A DNA stretch of 64,000 nt from JBFMFH01 sp040752275 (GCA_040752275.1 JBFMFH010000057.1:9869-73868), one strand, 5' to 3'; counted from the stretch's first letter, positions 29,218 through 38,187 are shown. The notes: generated by a model not told the origin, from the letters alone. Made by a program: numbers and translations.

Positions 29218-29967
29218 TCACTCGGCAGCCGGCGTCTCGGGGGCCGAGCGGGGCTCTGGCGAGCGGCGCCTGAGGCGTGTCCAGGCCCAGGACGACACTC
29301 CCCACGTGAGGTAGGCGTAGGCCAGCACGAGGAGCACGGTCGGAGGGTGCCATTGCACCACCGCGATCACGATGGCCAGCAGTGCCAGTACCTTGTACGA
29401 GCGGCTGACCCGCATATCCGCCTTGAAGCTGCGGAACCGGATGGTGCTGACCATCAGCAGCGCAGGGACGACCATGACCACGGCAGCGATGAAGGCTCCC
29501 GGTCGATCCGCGAAGCCAGGTGGATAGAAGTACGCCGTCGACGCCGGAATCGCGGCCGCGGCAGGACTCGGCAGGCCAACGAAGAACCGCTTGTCGAGCG
29601 CAGACGCGCTCTGGATGTTGAATCGCGCCAGCCGCATGGCCGCCGCCGTCACGTAGATGAACCCGACCGCCCATCCGAGCCGGTTCAACGGCTGCAACCC
29701 CCACTGGAACATGAGAATCGCCGGCGCAATCCCGAACGAGATGATATCAGCCAGGGAATCGAACTCGAGGCCGAAGGCGCTGGTGGTACCCGTCAGCCGC
29801 GCGATCCGGCCGTCCAGCATGTCGAGCACGATGGCGATGCCGATGAGCGGCGCCGCGATCTCCAAGTTGCCTCGCATCGCATAGAGAATCGACGCGTACC
29901 CGCAGAAGAGGTTGCCCAGCGTCAGCAGGCTCGGCAGGATGTAGACGCCACGGCGCACTCTCACCAT
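29218..29967 (-). CDS. pssA: CDP-diacylglycerol--serine O-phosphatidyltransferase
   Basis: This makes phosphatidylserine from CDP-diacylglycerol and serine in the inner membrane. The 249-residue protein has the CDP-alcohol phosphatidyltransferase motif D-G-x2-A-R-x8-G-x3-D-x3-D in full, from 'DGRIAR' to 'GLEFDSLAD', and about seven membrane segments. It overlaps psd by 7 nt, so both steps of phosphatidylethanolamine synthesis are translated together. The start ATG is chosen where the family begins ('RRGVYILPSLLTLGNLFCG'). Confidence 0.95.
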   Translation of the reverse strand: MVRVRRGVYILPSLLTLGNLFCGYASILYAMRGNLEIAAPLIGIAIVLDMLDGRIARLTGTTSAFGLEFDSLADIISFGIAPAILMFQWGLQPLNRLGWAVGFIYVTAAAMRLARFNIQSASALDKRFFVGLPSPAAAAIPASTAYFYPPGFADRPGAFIAAVVMVVPALLMVSTIRFRSFKADMRVSRSYKVLALLAIVIAVVQWHPPTVLLVLAYAYLTWGVSSWAWTRLRRRSPEPRSAPETPAAE

Positions 29968-30584
29968 GTCGCCACGACCGTTTCTCCGCCCCGGACGCGG
30001 TCGCCGACTCGGACCTTCAGCACGACCTCCGGCGGCAGGAACAGGTCGAAGCGCGACCCGAACTTCATCAGCCCGTATCGCTCGCCCGTGCTGACCATGG
30101 CTCCCTCCCTCGTGCGGCACACGAGCCGCCGCGCGAGGATCCCCACGACCTGGCGGCACACCACCTGGCGACCCTCGCGGTCGATCCAGATCTCGTTGCG
30201 TTCGTTCGCCGACGCCGCCCCCGCGCGATACGCGGGCAGAAAGCGGCCTGGCGTGTAGACGATGCGCGTCACGCGTCCGCCAGACGGGATCCGGTTGATG
30301 TGCACGTCGAGGGGCGACAGGAAGATGCTGATCTGCATCCACCGGCCCGCGGGGGCGGACGCCGGGTCCGCGTCGCCGGCCACGAGCACGCGCCCGTCGG
30401 CCGGCGAAACAACCACGCGGTCACCAGCAGGCACCGTGCGAGCCGGATCGCGGAAGAAGAACACGAAGAAACCCGCGGCACCCCCGCACGCGACCGCCAT
30501 CACCGGCCAGCCGAGCGCGGCAGCAACAACGGCCGCGATGAATGCGGGGGCGACGAAGGGCCACCCGGCCCGGTCCATCGTCAT
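29961..30584 (-). CDS. psd: Phosphatidylserine decarboxylase, short form
   Basis: This makes phosphatidylethanolamine from phosphatidylserine. The 207-residue proenzyme is the short PSD type with two N-terminal membrane segments. 'FFFRDPARTVP', 'SPADGRV', 'SPLDVHINR' and the self-cleavage motif 'KFGSRFD' near the C-terminus are visible; the Ser of that motif becomes the pyruvoyl group. Two nearby ATGs (30584 and 30578) are possible starts. A TACAAT -10-like box (30595-30600) ends 10 nt before the first, suggesting a very short leader. The frame continues upstream through a hairpin, and that extension was rejected. Confidence 0.93.
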   Translation of the reverse strand: MTMDRAGWPFVAPAFIAAVVAAALGWPVMAVACGGAAGFFVFFFRDPARTVPAGDRVVVSPADGRVLVAGDADPASAPAGRWMQISIFLSPLDVHINRIPSGGRVTRIVYTPGRFLPAYRAGAASANERNEIWIDREGRQVVCRQVVGILARRLVCRTREGAMVSTGERYGLMKFGSRFDLFLPPEVVLKVRVGDRVRGGETVVATW

Positions 30585-30631
30585 CGTGGCAACTATTGTA
30601 GCAGTGCGCCCGCCAAGCGCCGTACAGGACA

Positions 30632-30664
30632 ACAGCCAGCGCCCCGTCGGGGAACGCTGGCTGT
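30632..30664. terminator. Long hairpin between the ydcH-like gene and psd
   Basis: ACAGCCAGCG (30632-30641) pairs with CGCTGGCTGT (30655-30664), with an inner CCCC/GGGG stem around GTC and a two-A bulge. It lies after the 3' end of the ydcH-like gene on the minus strand. There is no T-run, so termination efficiency is uncertain. Confidence 0.45.
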
Positions 30665-30711
30665 CGATGCTCATGCGGGCGGTGTGTCCGGCCCACCCAC
30701 GGCGAACCCGG

Positions 30712-30960
30712 CTACGCCGACATCTGCTGAGGCCCTCCGATCGTCCGCATCCGCCGGAGGATGTCCTCCATCCGGTCCTTCAACTGGAGCTTGCGCTTCT
30801 TGATAGTCATCTGCTCGACTTGCTCTGGTTCGGAAAGGAAGGGCTTGCGGGCAAGTTCGGAAAGGCGATCCTCCAATTCGCGGTGCCGTGTGGCGAGCTG
30901 ACGGAACTCTTCGTCGGTCTTGAGCAACATGGATCGGAGATCCTGTGCGTCTGCCGTCAT
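30712..30960 (-). CDS. YdcH/DUF465 family small coiled-coil protein
   Basis: This 82-residue, highly charged helical protein has the DUF465 pattern: 'FRQLATRHRELEDRLSELARKP' leading to 'EQMTIKKRKLQLKDRMEDIL'. The function of the family is not established. The ATG has an excellent AAGGAGG site 8 nt upstream. The 155 nt before it, up to rimI, hold no gene I can support. Confidence 0.85.
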   Translation of the reverse strand: MTADAQDLRSMLLKTDEEFRQLATRHRELEDRLSELARKPFLSEPEQVEQMTIKKRKLQLKDRMEDILRRMRTIGGPQQMSA

Positions 30961-31115
30961 GCTGTTCGCCTCCTTGTCTCAGAGCTGAAACGTGCGTGTG
31001 TCATCCGGTGCAGGAACATCGCAGGCGACCCGATTAGGCGAGATGGCACCCCGGCTGCTTCCCGGGCGCTGTCAGGTAGCTAGTACCGGCACGCTATCAC
31101 AAGGCCCATACCCAT

Positions 31116-31595
31116 TCAAGGGGCTGGATTCAATCCAATCTGTTGGATCTCGGCCGTCATCACCACACCGTCGTCCGATGGCGCCGAGTAGTATCCGCGC
31201 CTGACCATCACCTCGGTAAACCCAAGCGATCCGTAGAGCCTCCGGGCAGGTCGATTCGCCGCTCGGACCTCCAGCCATGCCCGCCGCGCGCCCCGGCGAC
31301 GCCCCTCGTCGAGCGCCGCTATCACCAGGGCCCGGCCGATCCCGCCCCGGCGCCGGTCAGATCGCACGGCCACGTTGTTGATGTGCAGCTCGTCGGCAAC
31401 CGCCCAGCACGCACAGTAGCCGGACACATCGCCCCCATCTCCTCGGGCGACGAGGATGAAGCTCCGCTCGGGTCTTCGGAGTTCATCCTCGTACATGGCC
31501 TTGGTCCACGGACGACTGAAGCTGACGATGTCGATGGCGAGGATGTCCTCGAGATCGGACTCGTGCCGAAGGTGGTCGATGCGCACCGGCGTCAT
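31116..31595 (-). CDS. rimI: Ribosomal-protein-alanine N-acetyltransferase RimI
   Basis: This GNAT acetyltransferase of 159 residues is of the type that acetylates the N-terminal alanine of S18 in E. coli. The acetyl-CoA loop 'RRRGGIGRALV', the strand 'LHINNVAV' and the C-terminal 'LYGSLGFTEVMVRRGYY' are typical of RimI. The ATG overlaps the tsaB stop (ATGA). tsaB-rimI pairing is widespread and supports the assignment. Confidence 0.92.
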   Translation of the reverse strand: MTPVRIDHLRHESDLEDILAIDIVSFSRPWTKAMYEDELRRPERSFILVARGDGGDVSGYCACWAVADELHINNVAVRSDRRRGGIGRALVIAALDEGRRRGARRAWLEVRAANRPARRLYGSLGFTEVMVRRGYYSAPSDDGVVMTAEIQQIGLNPAP

Positions 31596-32329
31596 GACCC
31601 GGCCTGGCGCCGGTCTCGCACAAGCTCCGCATCCGGCCGCCTGACGTAGATCGGCGCGATCGCGTGGGGAAGGAACATCCCGCCCTCTGCGTACCGGCGA
31701 CACGCGAGACGGGCCACTGCGGGTGCGATCGGGAGCGGCGGCTCCAGCATCCCGGAGAGCAGGCTGCCGAGGTGCTGTTCGATCAGGGACCGATAGCGTA
31801 CTGCCCCGCTTCCTGCGGCGACCAGGCCACCCCACTTCGCCTCGATCCGCCACCTCCTCGCGACGTCGGCCGGCGGCGCTGCGACCGGTTCGTCCAACGT
31901 CGTCAATGCCACCTCTCCGCCCGCTTCGAGTCTGACCAAGTAGACCCCTGAGAACACCTCGTTGCGCTGCGCATCCATCCAGGCAGCCACGGTGTGCGCG
32001 CCCGCGCCAAGTCTCTCGGCAGCGGTGAGAGCCAGGGCCTCCAGCGCCGAGACGCCGATCAGCGGCCGGCCGCTCGCGAACGCGAGGCCCTGCATGGTGG
32101 CGATCCCGATGCGAAGACCGGTGAACGACCCCGGCCCGGCCGCAACGGCGAGCAGATCGAGGTCCGACAACTCCCGGCCGTGGCGACCGACCAGGCCAAC
32201 GAGGTCGGCCGGCAGCCGGCAGGCGTGCGGCTGTGACTCGTCGCCAACGTAACACTCGAGCACCCGGTCGCCATGGGCCAGGGCCATGCTGCCGGCCTTC
32301 GCCGTCGTATCCAACGCCAGGACCAGCAT
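31592..32329 (-). CDS. tsaB: tRNA threonylcarbamoyladenosine biosynthesis protein TsaB
   Basis: This is the partner of TsaD/TsaE in making t6A37 of ANN-decoding tRNAs. The 245-residue protein starts with the ASKHA signature 'LVLALDTTAKAGSMAL' and carries 'AVAAGPGSFTGLRIGIATMQGLA'. The length fits the family. The ATG at 32329 is chosen at the family start; the long upstream frame runs into mutS antisense and is a shadow. It is divergent from mutS. Confidence 0.94.
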   Translation of the reverse strand: MLVLALDTTAKAGSMALAHGDRVLECYVGDESQPHACRLPADLVGLVGRHGRELSDLDLLAVAAGPGSFTGLRIGIATMQGLAFASGRPLIGVSALEALALTAAERLGAGAHTVAAWMDAQRNEVFSGVYLVRLEAGGEVALTTLDEPVAAPPADVARRWRIEAKWGGLVAAGSGAVRYRSLIEQHLGSLLSGMLEPPLPIAPAVARLACRRYAEGGMFLPHAIAPIYVRRPDAELVRDRRQAGS

Positions 32330-32389
32330 CTCTTGATTCTGCACCGGAGGCGCACCCGGGGCCAGTCCTCTTGTGGGCCCCTCCCCGTC

Positions 32390-32419
32390 TTGACTGGGCG
32401 CGACGCCCACTCCTATAGT
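32390..32419 (+). promoter_or_regulatory. Promoter of mutS
   Basis: The -35 box TTGACT (32390-32395), an 18-nt spacer and the -10 box TATAGT (32414-32419) make a strong sigma-70-type promoter. Only 6 nt separate the -10 box from the mutS GTG. Confidence 0.75.
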
Positions 32420-32425
32420 CCGAAC

Positions 32426-35122
32426 GTGTCTTCCCCCGAGCCCTCCCGCCCGTCGATCGGCACCGCCACGCCGGCGATGAGGCAGTATCTGGAGGCCAAG
32501 CGGCAGCATCGCGACGCCATCGTGTTCTTCCGCATGGGCGATTTCTACGAGATGTTTTTCGAAGACGCCCTCGTCGCCGCACGGGCCCTGGACCTGACGC
32601 TCACGTCCCGATCCAAGGACGCCGACGGGTCCGCGATTCCGATGTGCGGCATCCCCTACCACGCCGCCGAGTCGTATCTCGTGCGCTTGGTCAAGAAGGG
32701 CTTCCGGGTGGCAATCTGCGAGCAGGTCGAAGACCCCCGCAAGGCCAAGGGCCTGGTACGGCGGGAGGTCGTACGAGTGGTCTCCCCGGGGACCTTCACG
32801 GAGAGCGGGTACCTCGAGGCACGCGACCAGGTGTTCCTGGCGGCCCTGGCACCATCCGGGTCGCCGGAACTGTCCTCACCGGCCGGCGCCGCCCACGCGG
32901 CTCTGCCGCCAGAACCAGTGGTGGGCGTCGCGCTCCTCGACCTGTCGACCGGCGAGTTCCAGACTGCCGAATACACCGGTCGCGACGGCCTGCAAGCACT
33001 CGCCGATGAACTCAACGTGCTGCGACCGAGGGAAGTCCTGGTCCCCATCGACCACCGCTCGGACGATCTGATTCCGCCGGAGTTGCGGAGCGCCGCCACC
33101 GTCACCCCGGTCGAGACGTGGTACTTCGAGCTGGAGCGAGCACGCCGGCTGCTCGTCTCCCAGTTCCGGGTCCAGTCGCTCGAGGGGTTCGGCCTCGAGC
33201 CCCATGGAGCCGCCACGCGGGCTGCGGGGGCTCTCGTGCAGTACCTCCGTGATACACAGAAGGCGGACCTCGCGCACATCCGGGACGTGACGTTCCGGTC
33301 GCAGGCCGACCGGCTCGTCGTCGATCCGCTGACGATCAAGCACGTCGAACTGGTCGAGTCGATTCAGGGCGGGCGCGCCGGCTCACTGTTGGCCGAACTG
33401 GACCGGACGATGACTCCCATGGGTGCCCGCCTGCAGCGGTCATGGCTCCTGCGGCCGCTCGTGTCGCTGGAACACATCCGTGACCGGCTCGATGCGGTCG
33501 AGGAGTTCGCGTTCCGGACCACCGATCGCGGGCGCCTGCGAGAGACGCTGAAGGCCATCCCCGACATGGAGCGTCTCGTCGCCCGGACCGCGCTCGGCAC
33601 TGCCGGTCCCCGAGATCTGGTCGCCCTCCGCTCGTCGCTCGCGGCCGTGCCGCGCGTCCGTCAGCTGCTCCAGCCGTTCCAGGCCCCGCTCATCGCCAGC
33701 CTCGTCGCGGAGCTCGACGACGTGGTCGAGGTCCGCAGTGAGATCGAGCGCCTCATCATCGAGGAGCCTCCTGTCGTGGCTCGCGAAGGCGGCTTCATCC
33801 GCGACGGGGTCGACCCGGAGGTCGACGAATTGCGTCACATTTCCCGGTCCGCGAAGCAGGTCATCGCGGACATGGAGGAGCGGGAGCGCACCCGCACGGG
33901 CATCTCGTCCCTGAAGGTGCGCTACAACCGGGTGTTCGGGTACTACATCGAGGTGTCGAAGTCGAACCTCCGCGCCGTTCCGTCCGACTACCACCGGAAG
34001 CAGACCATCGCCGGAGGCGAACGGTTCACCACGCCGGCGCTCAAAGAGTACGAAGAGAAGGTGTTGGGAGCCGACGAGCGAATCCTGGAGCGGGAGGTCG
34101 AGATCTTCGAGGCCCTCCGCCGGGCCGTCGCCGCAGACGCACCCCGCCTGCAGGATACGGCGAGGGCCCTGGCCAGCCTCGACGTGCTCGCCGGGCTGGC
34201 CGAGACGGCCACGCTCCAGAACTACGTCAAGCCTCACGTCCACGATGGCGACGACATCAGCGTCGCCGATGGCCGCCATCCGGTCGTCGAGCGGAACTCC
34301 CCCGACCCTTTCGTGCCGAACGATGTGCAGCTGGACGGCGCCTCCCGGCAACTGCTGCTCCTCACCGGACCGAACATGGGCGGCAAGTCCACCTACCTGC
34401 GTCAGGTCGCGCTCATCTGCATCATGGCGCAATCCGGGTCGTTCGTCCCGGCCCGGGACGCAAAGATCGGCATCGTCGACCGGGTCTTCGCCCGCGTCGG
34501 CGCGTCGGACAACATCAGCCGCGGTCAGTCGACCTTCATGGTGGAGATGCAGGAGACGGCTCACATCCTCCACGCGGCCACCTCCCGCAGCCTCGTCATC
34601 CTCGACGAGATCGGCCGAGGGACCTCCACATTCGACGGCCTCAGCCTAGCGTGGGCGGTTGCCGAACACTTGGCGAACAATCGCAAGGCCCGGCCCCGGA
34701 CGCTCTTTGCCACCCATTACCACGAATTGACGGAGTTGGCCGACACGGTCCCGGGCGTCGTCAACGCGCATGTCGCGGCTCGCGAGTGGCGGGACGATAT
34801 CGTATTCCTTCGCAAGGTCGTTCCGGGTCGTGCCGACCGGAGCTACGGCATCCAGGTGGCACGGCTCGCAGGACTTCCCCCGGGCGTGATTGCCCGGGCG
34901 CGGGGCATCCTCGAGGCGCTCGAGCAGGACGCGCTCGCCCGCGGCGGCCGGCCCTCCATCACGCGAAACGCCGACGATCTGCGGCGGCAGCTGGGGCTCT
35001 TCGAATCGGCCCCCGCCGATGACGGCGTCGTGCGCCGGCTGCGGGAGATCGACATCAACAGCCTGACGCCCCTCGAGGCGCTCACGCTTCTCGCGGACCT
35101 CAAGCGCGAGGTCGAAGACTGA
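32426..35122 (+). CDS. mutS: DNA mismatch repair protein MutS
   Basis: This recognises mismatches and starts repair. The 898-residue protein has the mismatch-binding 'MGDFYEMFFEDA' near the N-terminus (the Phe-x-Glu reading motif), the connector, lever and clamp regions, and an ABC ATPase with Walker A 'TGPNMGGKSTYLRQVA' and 'DEIGRGTSTFDG'. A GTG at 32426 is chosen because it coincides with the predicted transcription start; the next in-frame ATG is at 32477 ('MRQYLEAKRQHRDA') and is a reasonable alternative. No mutL is in the window. Confidence 0.95.
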   Translation: MSSPEPSRPSIGTATPAMRQYLEAKRQHRDAIVFFRMGDFYEMFFEDALVAARALDLTLTSRSKDADGSAIPMCGIPYHAAESYLVRLVKKGFRVAICEQVEDPRKAKGLVRREVVRVVSPGTFTESGYLEARDQVFLAALAPSGSPELSSPAGAAHAALPPEPVVGVALLDLSTGEFQTAEYTGRDGLQALADELNVLRPREVLVPIDHRSDDLIPPELRSAATVTPVETWYFELERARRLLVSQFRVQSLEGFGLEPHGAATRAAGALVQYLRDTQKADLAHIRDVTFRSQADRLVVDPLTIKHVELVESIQGGRAGSLLAELDRTMTPMGARLQRSWLLRPLVSLEHIRDRLDAVEEFAFRTTDRGRLRETLKAIPDMERLVARTALGTAGPRDLVALRSSLAAVPRVRQLLQPFQAPLIASLVAELDDVVEVRSEIERLIIEEPPVVAREGGFIRDGVDPEVDELRHISRSAKQVIADMEERERTRTGISSLKVRYNRVFGYYIEVSKSNLRAVPSDYHRKQTIAGGERFTTPALKEYEEKVLGADERILEREVEIFEALRRAVAADAPRLQDTARALASLDVLAGLAETATLQNYVKPHVHDGDDISVADGRHPVVERNSPDPFVPNDVQLDGASRQLLLLTGPNMGGKSTYLRQVALICIMAQSGSFVPARDAKIGIVDRVFARVGASDNISRGQSTFMVEMQETAHILHAATSRSLVILDEIGRGTSTFDGLSLAWAVAEHLANNRKARPRTLFATHYHELTELADTVPGVVNAHVAAREWRDDIVFLRKVVPGRADRSYGIQVARLAGLPPGVIARARGILEALEQDALARGGRPSITRNADDLRRQLGLFESAPADDGVVRRLREIDINSLTPLEALTLLADLKREVED

Positions 35123-35156
35123 TGCGCGCGAGGGTGTTCCGACAGGACCGCCGCCC

Positions 35157-36071
35157 ATGACCGACCTGCCCTATCATCCCGGGCCTCCCGCCACCTTCGG
35201 CGGACTGGAGCAGCGCCCTGGTTCCTTCGACCGAAGCCGCGCCGTTGTGCTGCCGATTCCGTTCGAACGTACGACGTCGTACGGATCGGGCACCAAGAGC
35301 GGCCCTCGGGAGATCATCGCCGCCTCGAGCCAGGTGGAGTTGTACGACGAGGAACTGGGATGGGAGATCTGCGAGGTCGGCATCCATACCTTGCCCCCCA
35401 TGGAGCTGCCGTTCTCCGACACCGCCGAGGCGTTCGGCGAGATTCGCCGCGCTGGCGCATGGTTGGCCTCGGCACGGAAGTTCGTCGTCGCACTCGGTGG
35501 CGAGCACGCGATCACGGCCCCACTCGTGGCGGGGATGGCGTCTGCACACCCGGGACTGACCGTCCTGCAGATTGACGCGCACGCCGATCTGAGGGAGAGC
35601 TACCTCGGCGATCCGCACAGCCATGCGAGCGCCATGCGCCGGGTGCTCGAACATGCGCCTGCCGTGCAAGTGGGAATCCGCAACCTGTCAGCGCCGGAAG
35701 CCCATGCCGTGCGGGATCTCCCGACCACCGTCTTCTACGACTGGAACATGCGCGAGGATGATGCCTGGATGGAACGGGTTGTCGGTGCGCTCGGCGACCC
35801 GGTGTACATCTCGATCGATTGCGACGGGCTCGATCCGGCGGTGATGCCGGCCGTGGGGACGCCCGAGCCCGGCGGCCTCAGTTGGCGTGAATTGCTGCAG
35901 CTCCTGAGGAGGGTGATGCGCCACCGCCAGGTGATCGCATGCGACGTCGTCGAACTCTGCCCGATCCCCGGCTTCGTGGCGCCGAATTTCCTGGCGGCCA
36001 GACTGGTGTACAAGTTGGTCGGGTATCGCTTCGCTGGGGCACGCGATCGAGCCGGTTTCCCTGAACCGTGA
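35157..36071 (+). CDS. speB: Ureohydrolase, agmatinase type
   Basis: This binuclear manganese hydrolase of 304 residues releases urea from a guanidino substrate. All metal ligands are visible: His in 'LGGEHAIT', the cluster 'IDAHADLRE' and 'SIDCDGLDPAV'. The N-terminal 'LPIPFERTTSYGSGTKSGP' and the length are typical of bacterial agmatinases (putrescine synthesis), but substrate specificity in this superfamily cannot be fixed by motif alone. It lies 34 nt after mutS on the same strand and may be co-transcribed. Confidence 0.85.
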   Translation: MTDLPYHPGPPATFGGLEQRPGSFDRSRAVVLPIPFERTTSYGSGTKSGPREIIAASSQVELYDEELGWEICEVGIHTLPPMELPFSDTAEAFGEIRRAGAWLASARKFVVALGGEHAITAPLVAGMASAHPGLTVLQIDAHADLRESYLGDPHSHASAMRRVLEHAPAVQVGIRNLSAPEAHAVRDLPTTVFYDWNMREDDAWMERVVGALGDPVYISIDCDGLDPAVMPAVGTPEPGGLSWRELLQLLRRVMRHRQVIACDVVELCPIPGFVAPNFLAARLVYKLVGYRFAGARDRAGFPEP

Positions 36072-36263
36072 TTGCCGTGGCCCCCATCTGTGATCCGCCA
36101 CTCACACCCCTCGCGGGTCCTGTCGCCGGACAGCCCACCGCTGCTCAGGCCCACAAACATGGTGACGGCTGAGGGCCTTCCGCCACGGCGGGCGCCCGTC
36201 CGGCGCCACCCGCTCGGGATCACCCTCCCGTCCACTCCGGCCGCGGGCGGTGGGTCCTCGGGT

Positions 36264-36989
36264 CTAGCTGTCCAGCTCCCGCCGCGCCTGAGCCGCGTAG
36301 GGCGACTGAGGAAACTCGTCGGCCACCCGCTTGAAGGCCTTCCTGGCATCTTCGACCTTCCCTGCCAGGCGGTAGACCCGCCCGAGTTCCATCAGCACGC
36401 CATCCAAGGGCGCGTCCTCCGGGTGCTGCGTGACGATTTCTTGCAGCGCTGCGATGGCCCGGTCGTACTGCCCGGCAGCCAGGCAGGCGTCGGCGACGCC
36501 AAGGCGGGCCATCGCCCGGTAGACACCCGAACTGCGTTCGGCGACCTCCTGAAACCGGCGGATGGCCTCGTCGCTCCGCCCCAGCGCGACGAGGGCCGCC
36601 CCGGCCCGGTAGCGCGCGATGATCCCGGCCTGACCCGAAGGGTAGGCCTCGGCCACGGCCATGAACCTTGGTAGCGCCGCCTCCTGCCGCACGCGCTCCG
36701 AGGGATAGGTGCCCGGCTCCTGGGAAGGGGCCTGCGCCGAGGAGGCGGGAGCGGCCGGCGGCACGATCCTCGCCTCGGCCACGGCCATGGCCTCGGCCAG
36801 CATGGCGCTCCCCCGGGTGGCGGACCACTGGCGCCAGGCGACGGTCCCGGAGACCGCAATCGCAAGGGCACCGATGACCAAAGCCCCGTAGGTGGCCGCG
36901 TTGCGGTTGGCCCCGAACCACTCTCTGAGGCCCATCACCCATTCGGCGATCTCGTTCTCTTTGAGATGATGACGTTCGGTTCGCTTCAT
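36264..36989 (-). CDS. TPR-repeat membrane protein, YfgM-like
   Basis: This 241-residue protein has a short cytoplasmic N-terminus ('LKENEIAEWVMGLREWFG'), one membrane segment (about 35-52), an Ala/Pro-rich linker and three to four TPRs ('GRSDEAIRRFQEVAE', 'GQYDRAIAALQEIVTQHP', 'GKVEDARKAFKRVADEFP'). This matches the YfgM/DUF2133-type ancillary SecYEG-periplasmic chaperone partners in layout, though identity is inferred. It starts 24 nt downstream of tRNA-Arg on the same strand. The 190 nt between its end and speB hold nothing I can support. Confidence 0.75.
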   Translation of the reverse strand: MKRTERHHLKENEIAEWVMGLREWFGANRNAATYGALVIGALAIAVSGTVAWRQWSATRGSAMLAEAMAVAEARIVPPAAPASSAQAPSQEPGTYPSERVRQEAALPRFMAVAEAYPSGQAGIIARYRAGAALVALGRSDEAIRRFQEVAERSSGVYRAMARLGVADACLAAGQYDRAIAALQEIVTQHPEDAPLDGVLMELGRVYRLAGKVEDARKAFKRVADEFPQSPYAAQARRELDS

Positions 36990-37013
36990 TGCGTGGCGCC
37001 TGTTCCGAGGTAA

Positions 37014-37090
37014 TGGTGCGCGTGTCCGGACTTGAACCGGAGGCCTGCCGCTTAGGAGGCGGCTGCTCTATCCACCTGAGCTACACGCGC
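37014..37090 (-). tRNA. tRNA-Arg(CCT), CCA encoded
   Basis: This 77-nt cloverleaf reads on the minus strand. The acceptor GCGCGTG pairs fully with CACGCGC, followed by discriminator A and genomic CCA. The anticodon arm GCCGC-CTCCTAA-GCGGC gives anticodon CCT, and the T-arm is TCCGG-TTCAAGT-CCGGA. Confidence 0.97.
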
Positions 37091-37103
37091 CCGTGAACCT
37101 CTA

Positions 37104-37109
37104 ATTATA
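37104..37109 (-). promoter_or_regulatory. -10 box of tRNA-Arg
   Basis: A perfect TATAAT on the minus strand ends 13 nt before the mature 5' end. No clear -35 is seen, because the preceding sequence is the ompA-like gene's terminator stem. Confidence 0.6.
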
Positions 37110-37120
37110 GAACAGACGAA

Positions 37121-37155
37121 AGGCCGGCCGGCAGGACTTCCCTGCCGGCCGGCCT
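37121..37155 (-). terminator. Intrinsic terminator of the OmpA-like gene
   Basis: A 15-bp perfect stem (AGGCCGGCCGGCAGG, 37121-37135, with its complement at 37141-37155) has a 5-nt loop. On the minus strand it is followed by TTCGTCTG. It separates the OmpA-like gene from tRNA-Arg. Confidence 0.8.
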
Positions 37156-37184
37156 CAAGTCGCCGTCGTCCCCGGCGTGCCGGG

Positions 37185-38132
37185 CTATTTCGCCACGATG
37201 ACGAAGTGGGTGCGGCGGTTGCGCGCCCAGCAGCTCTCGCTCGACTCGCTGCACACCTGCTCCGCCTCTCCATTCGACACCATCTGGATGCGGCCGGCGG
37301 CAATGCCGTTCGCCATCAGATACTGTGCCACTCCACCGGCCCGGCGTTCGCCAAGTCCGTAGTTGTACTCGTTGGTGCCTCGCGGGTCGGTGTAGCCCTC
37401 GAGCCGGACGACGACACTCGGCCACCGCACCAAGAAGGCGACGTTCCGCTGGAGCGCGGCGACCCCGTCGGGCCGCAGGGTGGCCCGATCGAAGTCGAAG
37501 TACACGTCGGAGAGGACCTGCCTGGCGTTGAGTTCGTCGACGGTCATCATCGCGAACAGCTCGTCCTCGGTGGGCATCGGCCGCGGAGGCGGCACCGGCG
37601 AGGGCATCACCTCGATCGGCCGCTCTTCCCTCTTCGGCGCCTCACACGGAACGGTCGGGGCCACGCTGGATTCCCCAATGACCACGCGGCACAAGCCGCT
37701 CCCGCGGTCGACGTGGGTCGCCGGGTAGTGGTACCACGGAATCCCGTCGGCCACGCCCCGCATGACGCGCAGTTCGATGACTCCCGTGTAGGTCTCTGCG
37801 TTGGTCCCGGTCACCTTCACCTCGTACCGGGCCCAATCGACTCGCGTGAGGCCGAGATACTCGGTCACCTCGAGTTGCTGAATGTCGCGGAACGACATCT
37901 GAAAGCTGCCAGCTGGCCCGTGCACCCAGATGTACTGCACCCCGCCCTCGTCCCACACGGTCTCGTTCACTCTGAAGTCGTCGACGACGACCGACTTCGT
38001 GGGGTTGGCTCGATCGGGGTACACGAACGCCCGGTAGCGCTTGGCGTCGGCCGCGGCTGGCACCAGCAGCATCACGGCCAGGATGGTGGTGGCGATCGCC
38101 ACGGTCACGACGGCAAGTACGTGCTTTCTCAT
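37185..38132 (-). CDS. OmpA-family outer-membrane/peptidoglycan-binding protein
   Basis: This 315-residue exported protein has a signal peptide at residues 1-30 (ending 'PAAADA'), an unrecognised N-terminal domain (about 35-180, beta-rich), a Pro-rich linker ('PSPVPPPRPMPTEDEL') and an OmpA C-terminal domain (about 215-315). The domain shows 'VYFDFDRATLRPDGVAAL', 'LEGYTDPRGTNEYNYGLGERRA' and 'ARNRRTHFVI'. It therefore binds peptidoglycan like Pal but has no lipobox. The ATG at 38132 is chosen at the signal peptide. The first 180 residues may be the functional part. Confidence 0.85.
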   Translation of the reverse strand: MRKHVLAVVTVAIATTILAVMLLVPAAADAKRYRAFVYPDRANPTKSVVVDDFRVNETVWDEGGVQYIWVHGPAGSFQMSFRDIQQLEVTEYLGLTRVDWARYEVKVTGTNAETYTGVIELRVMRGVADGIPWYHYPATHVDRGSGLCRVVIGESSVAPTVPCEAPKREERPIEVMPSPVPPPRPMPTEDELFAMMTVDELNARQVLSDVYFDFDRATLRPDGVAALQRNVAFLVRWPSVVVRLEGYTDPRGTNEYNYGLGERRAGGVAQYLMANGIAAGRIQMVSNGEAEQVCSESSESCWARNRRTHFVIVAK

Positions 38133-38187
38133 CACCCGATGGTATCGGACGATTCCCGGCCGTTCCTGAGACCGTGCCCGGGATTGC

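Noticed and set aside
30585..30674. Longer psd start at 30674
   Set aside because: The extension reads through a strong hairpin and a -10-like box and has no family similarity.
36072..36263. Possible small gene between speB and the TPR gene
   Set aside because: Only short frames without a ribosome-binding site or conserved features; the gap looks non-coding.
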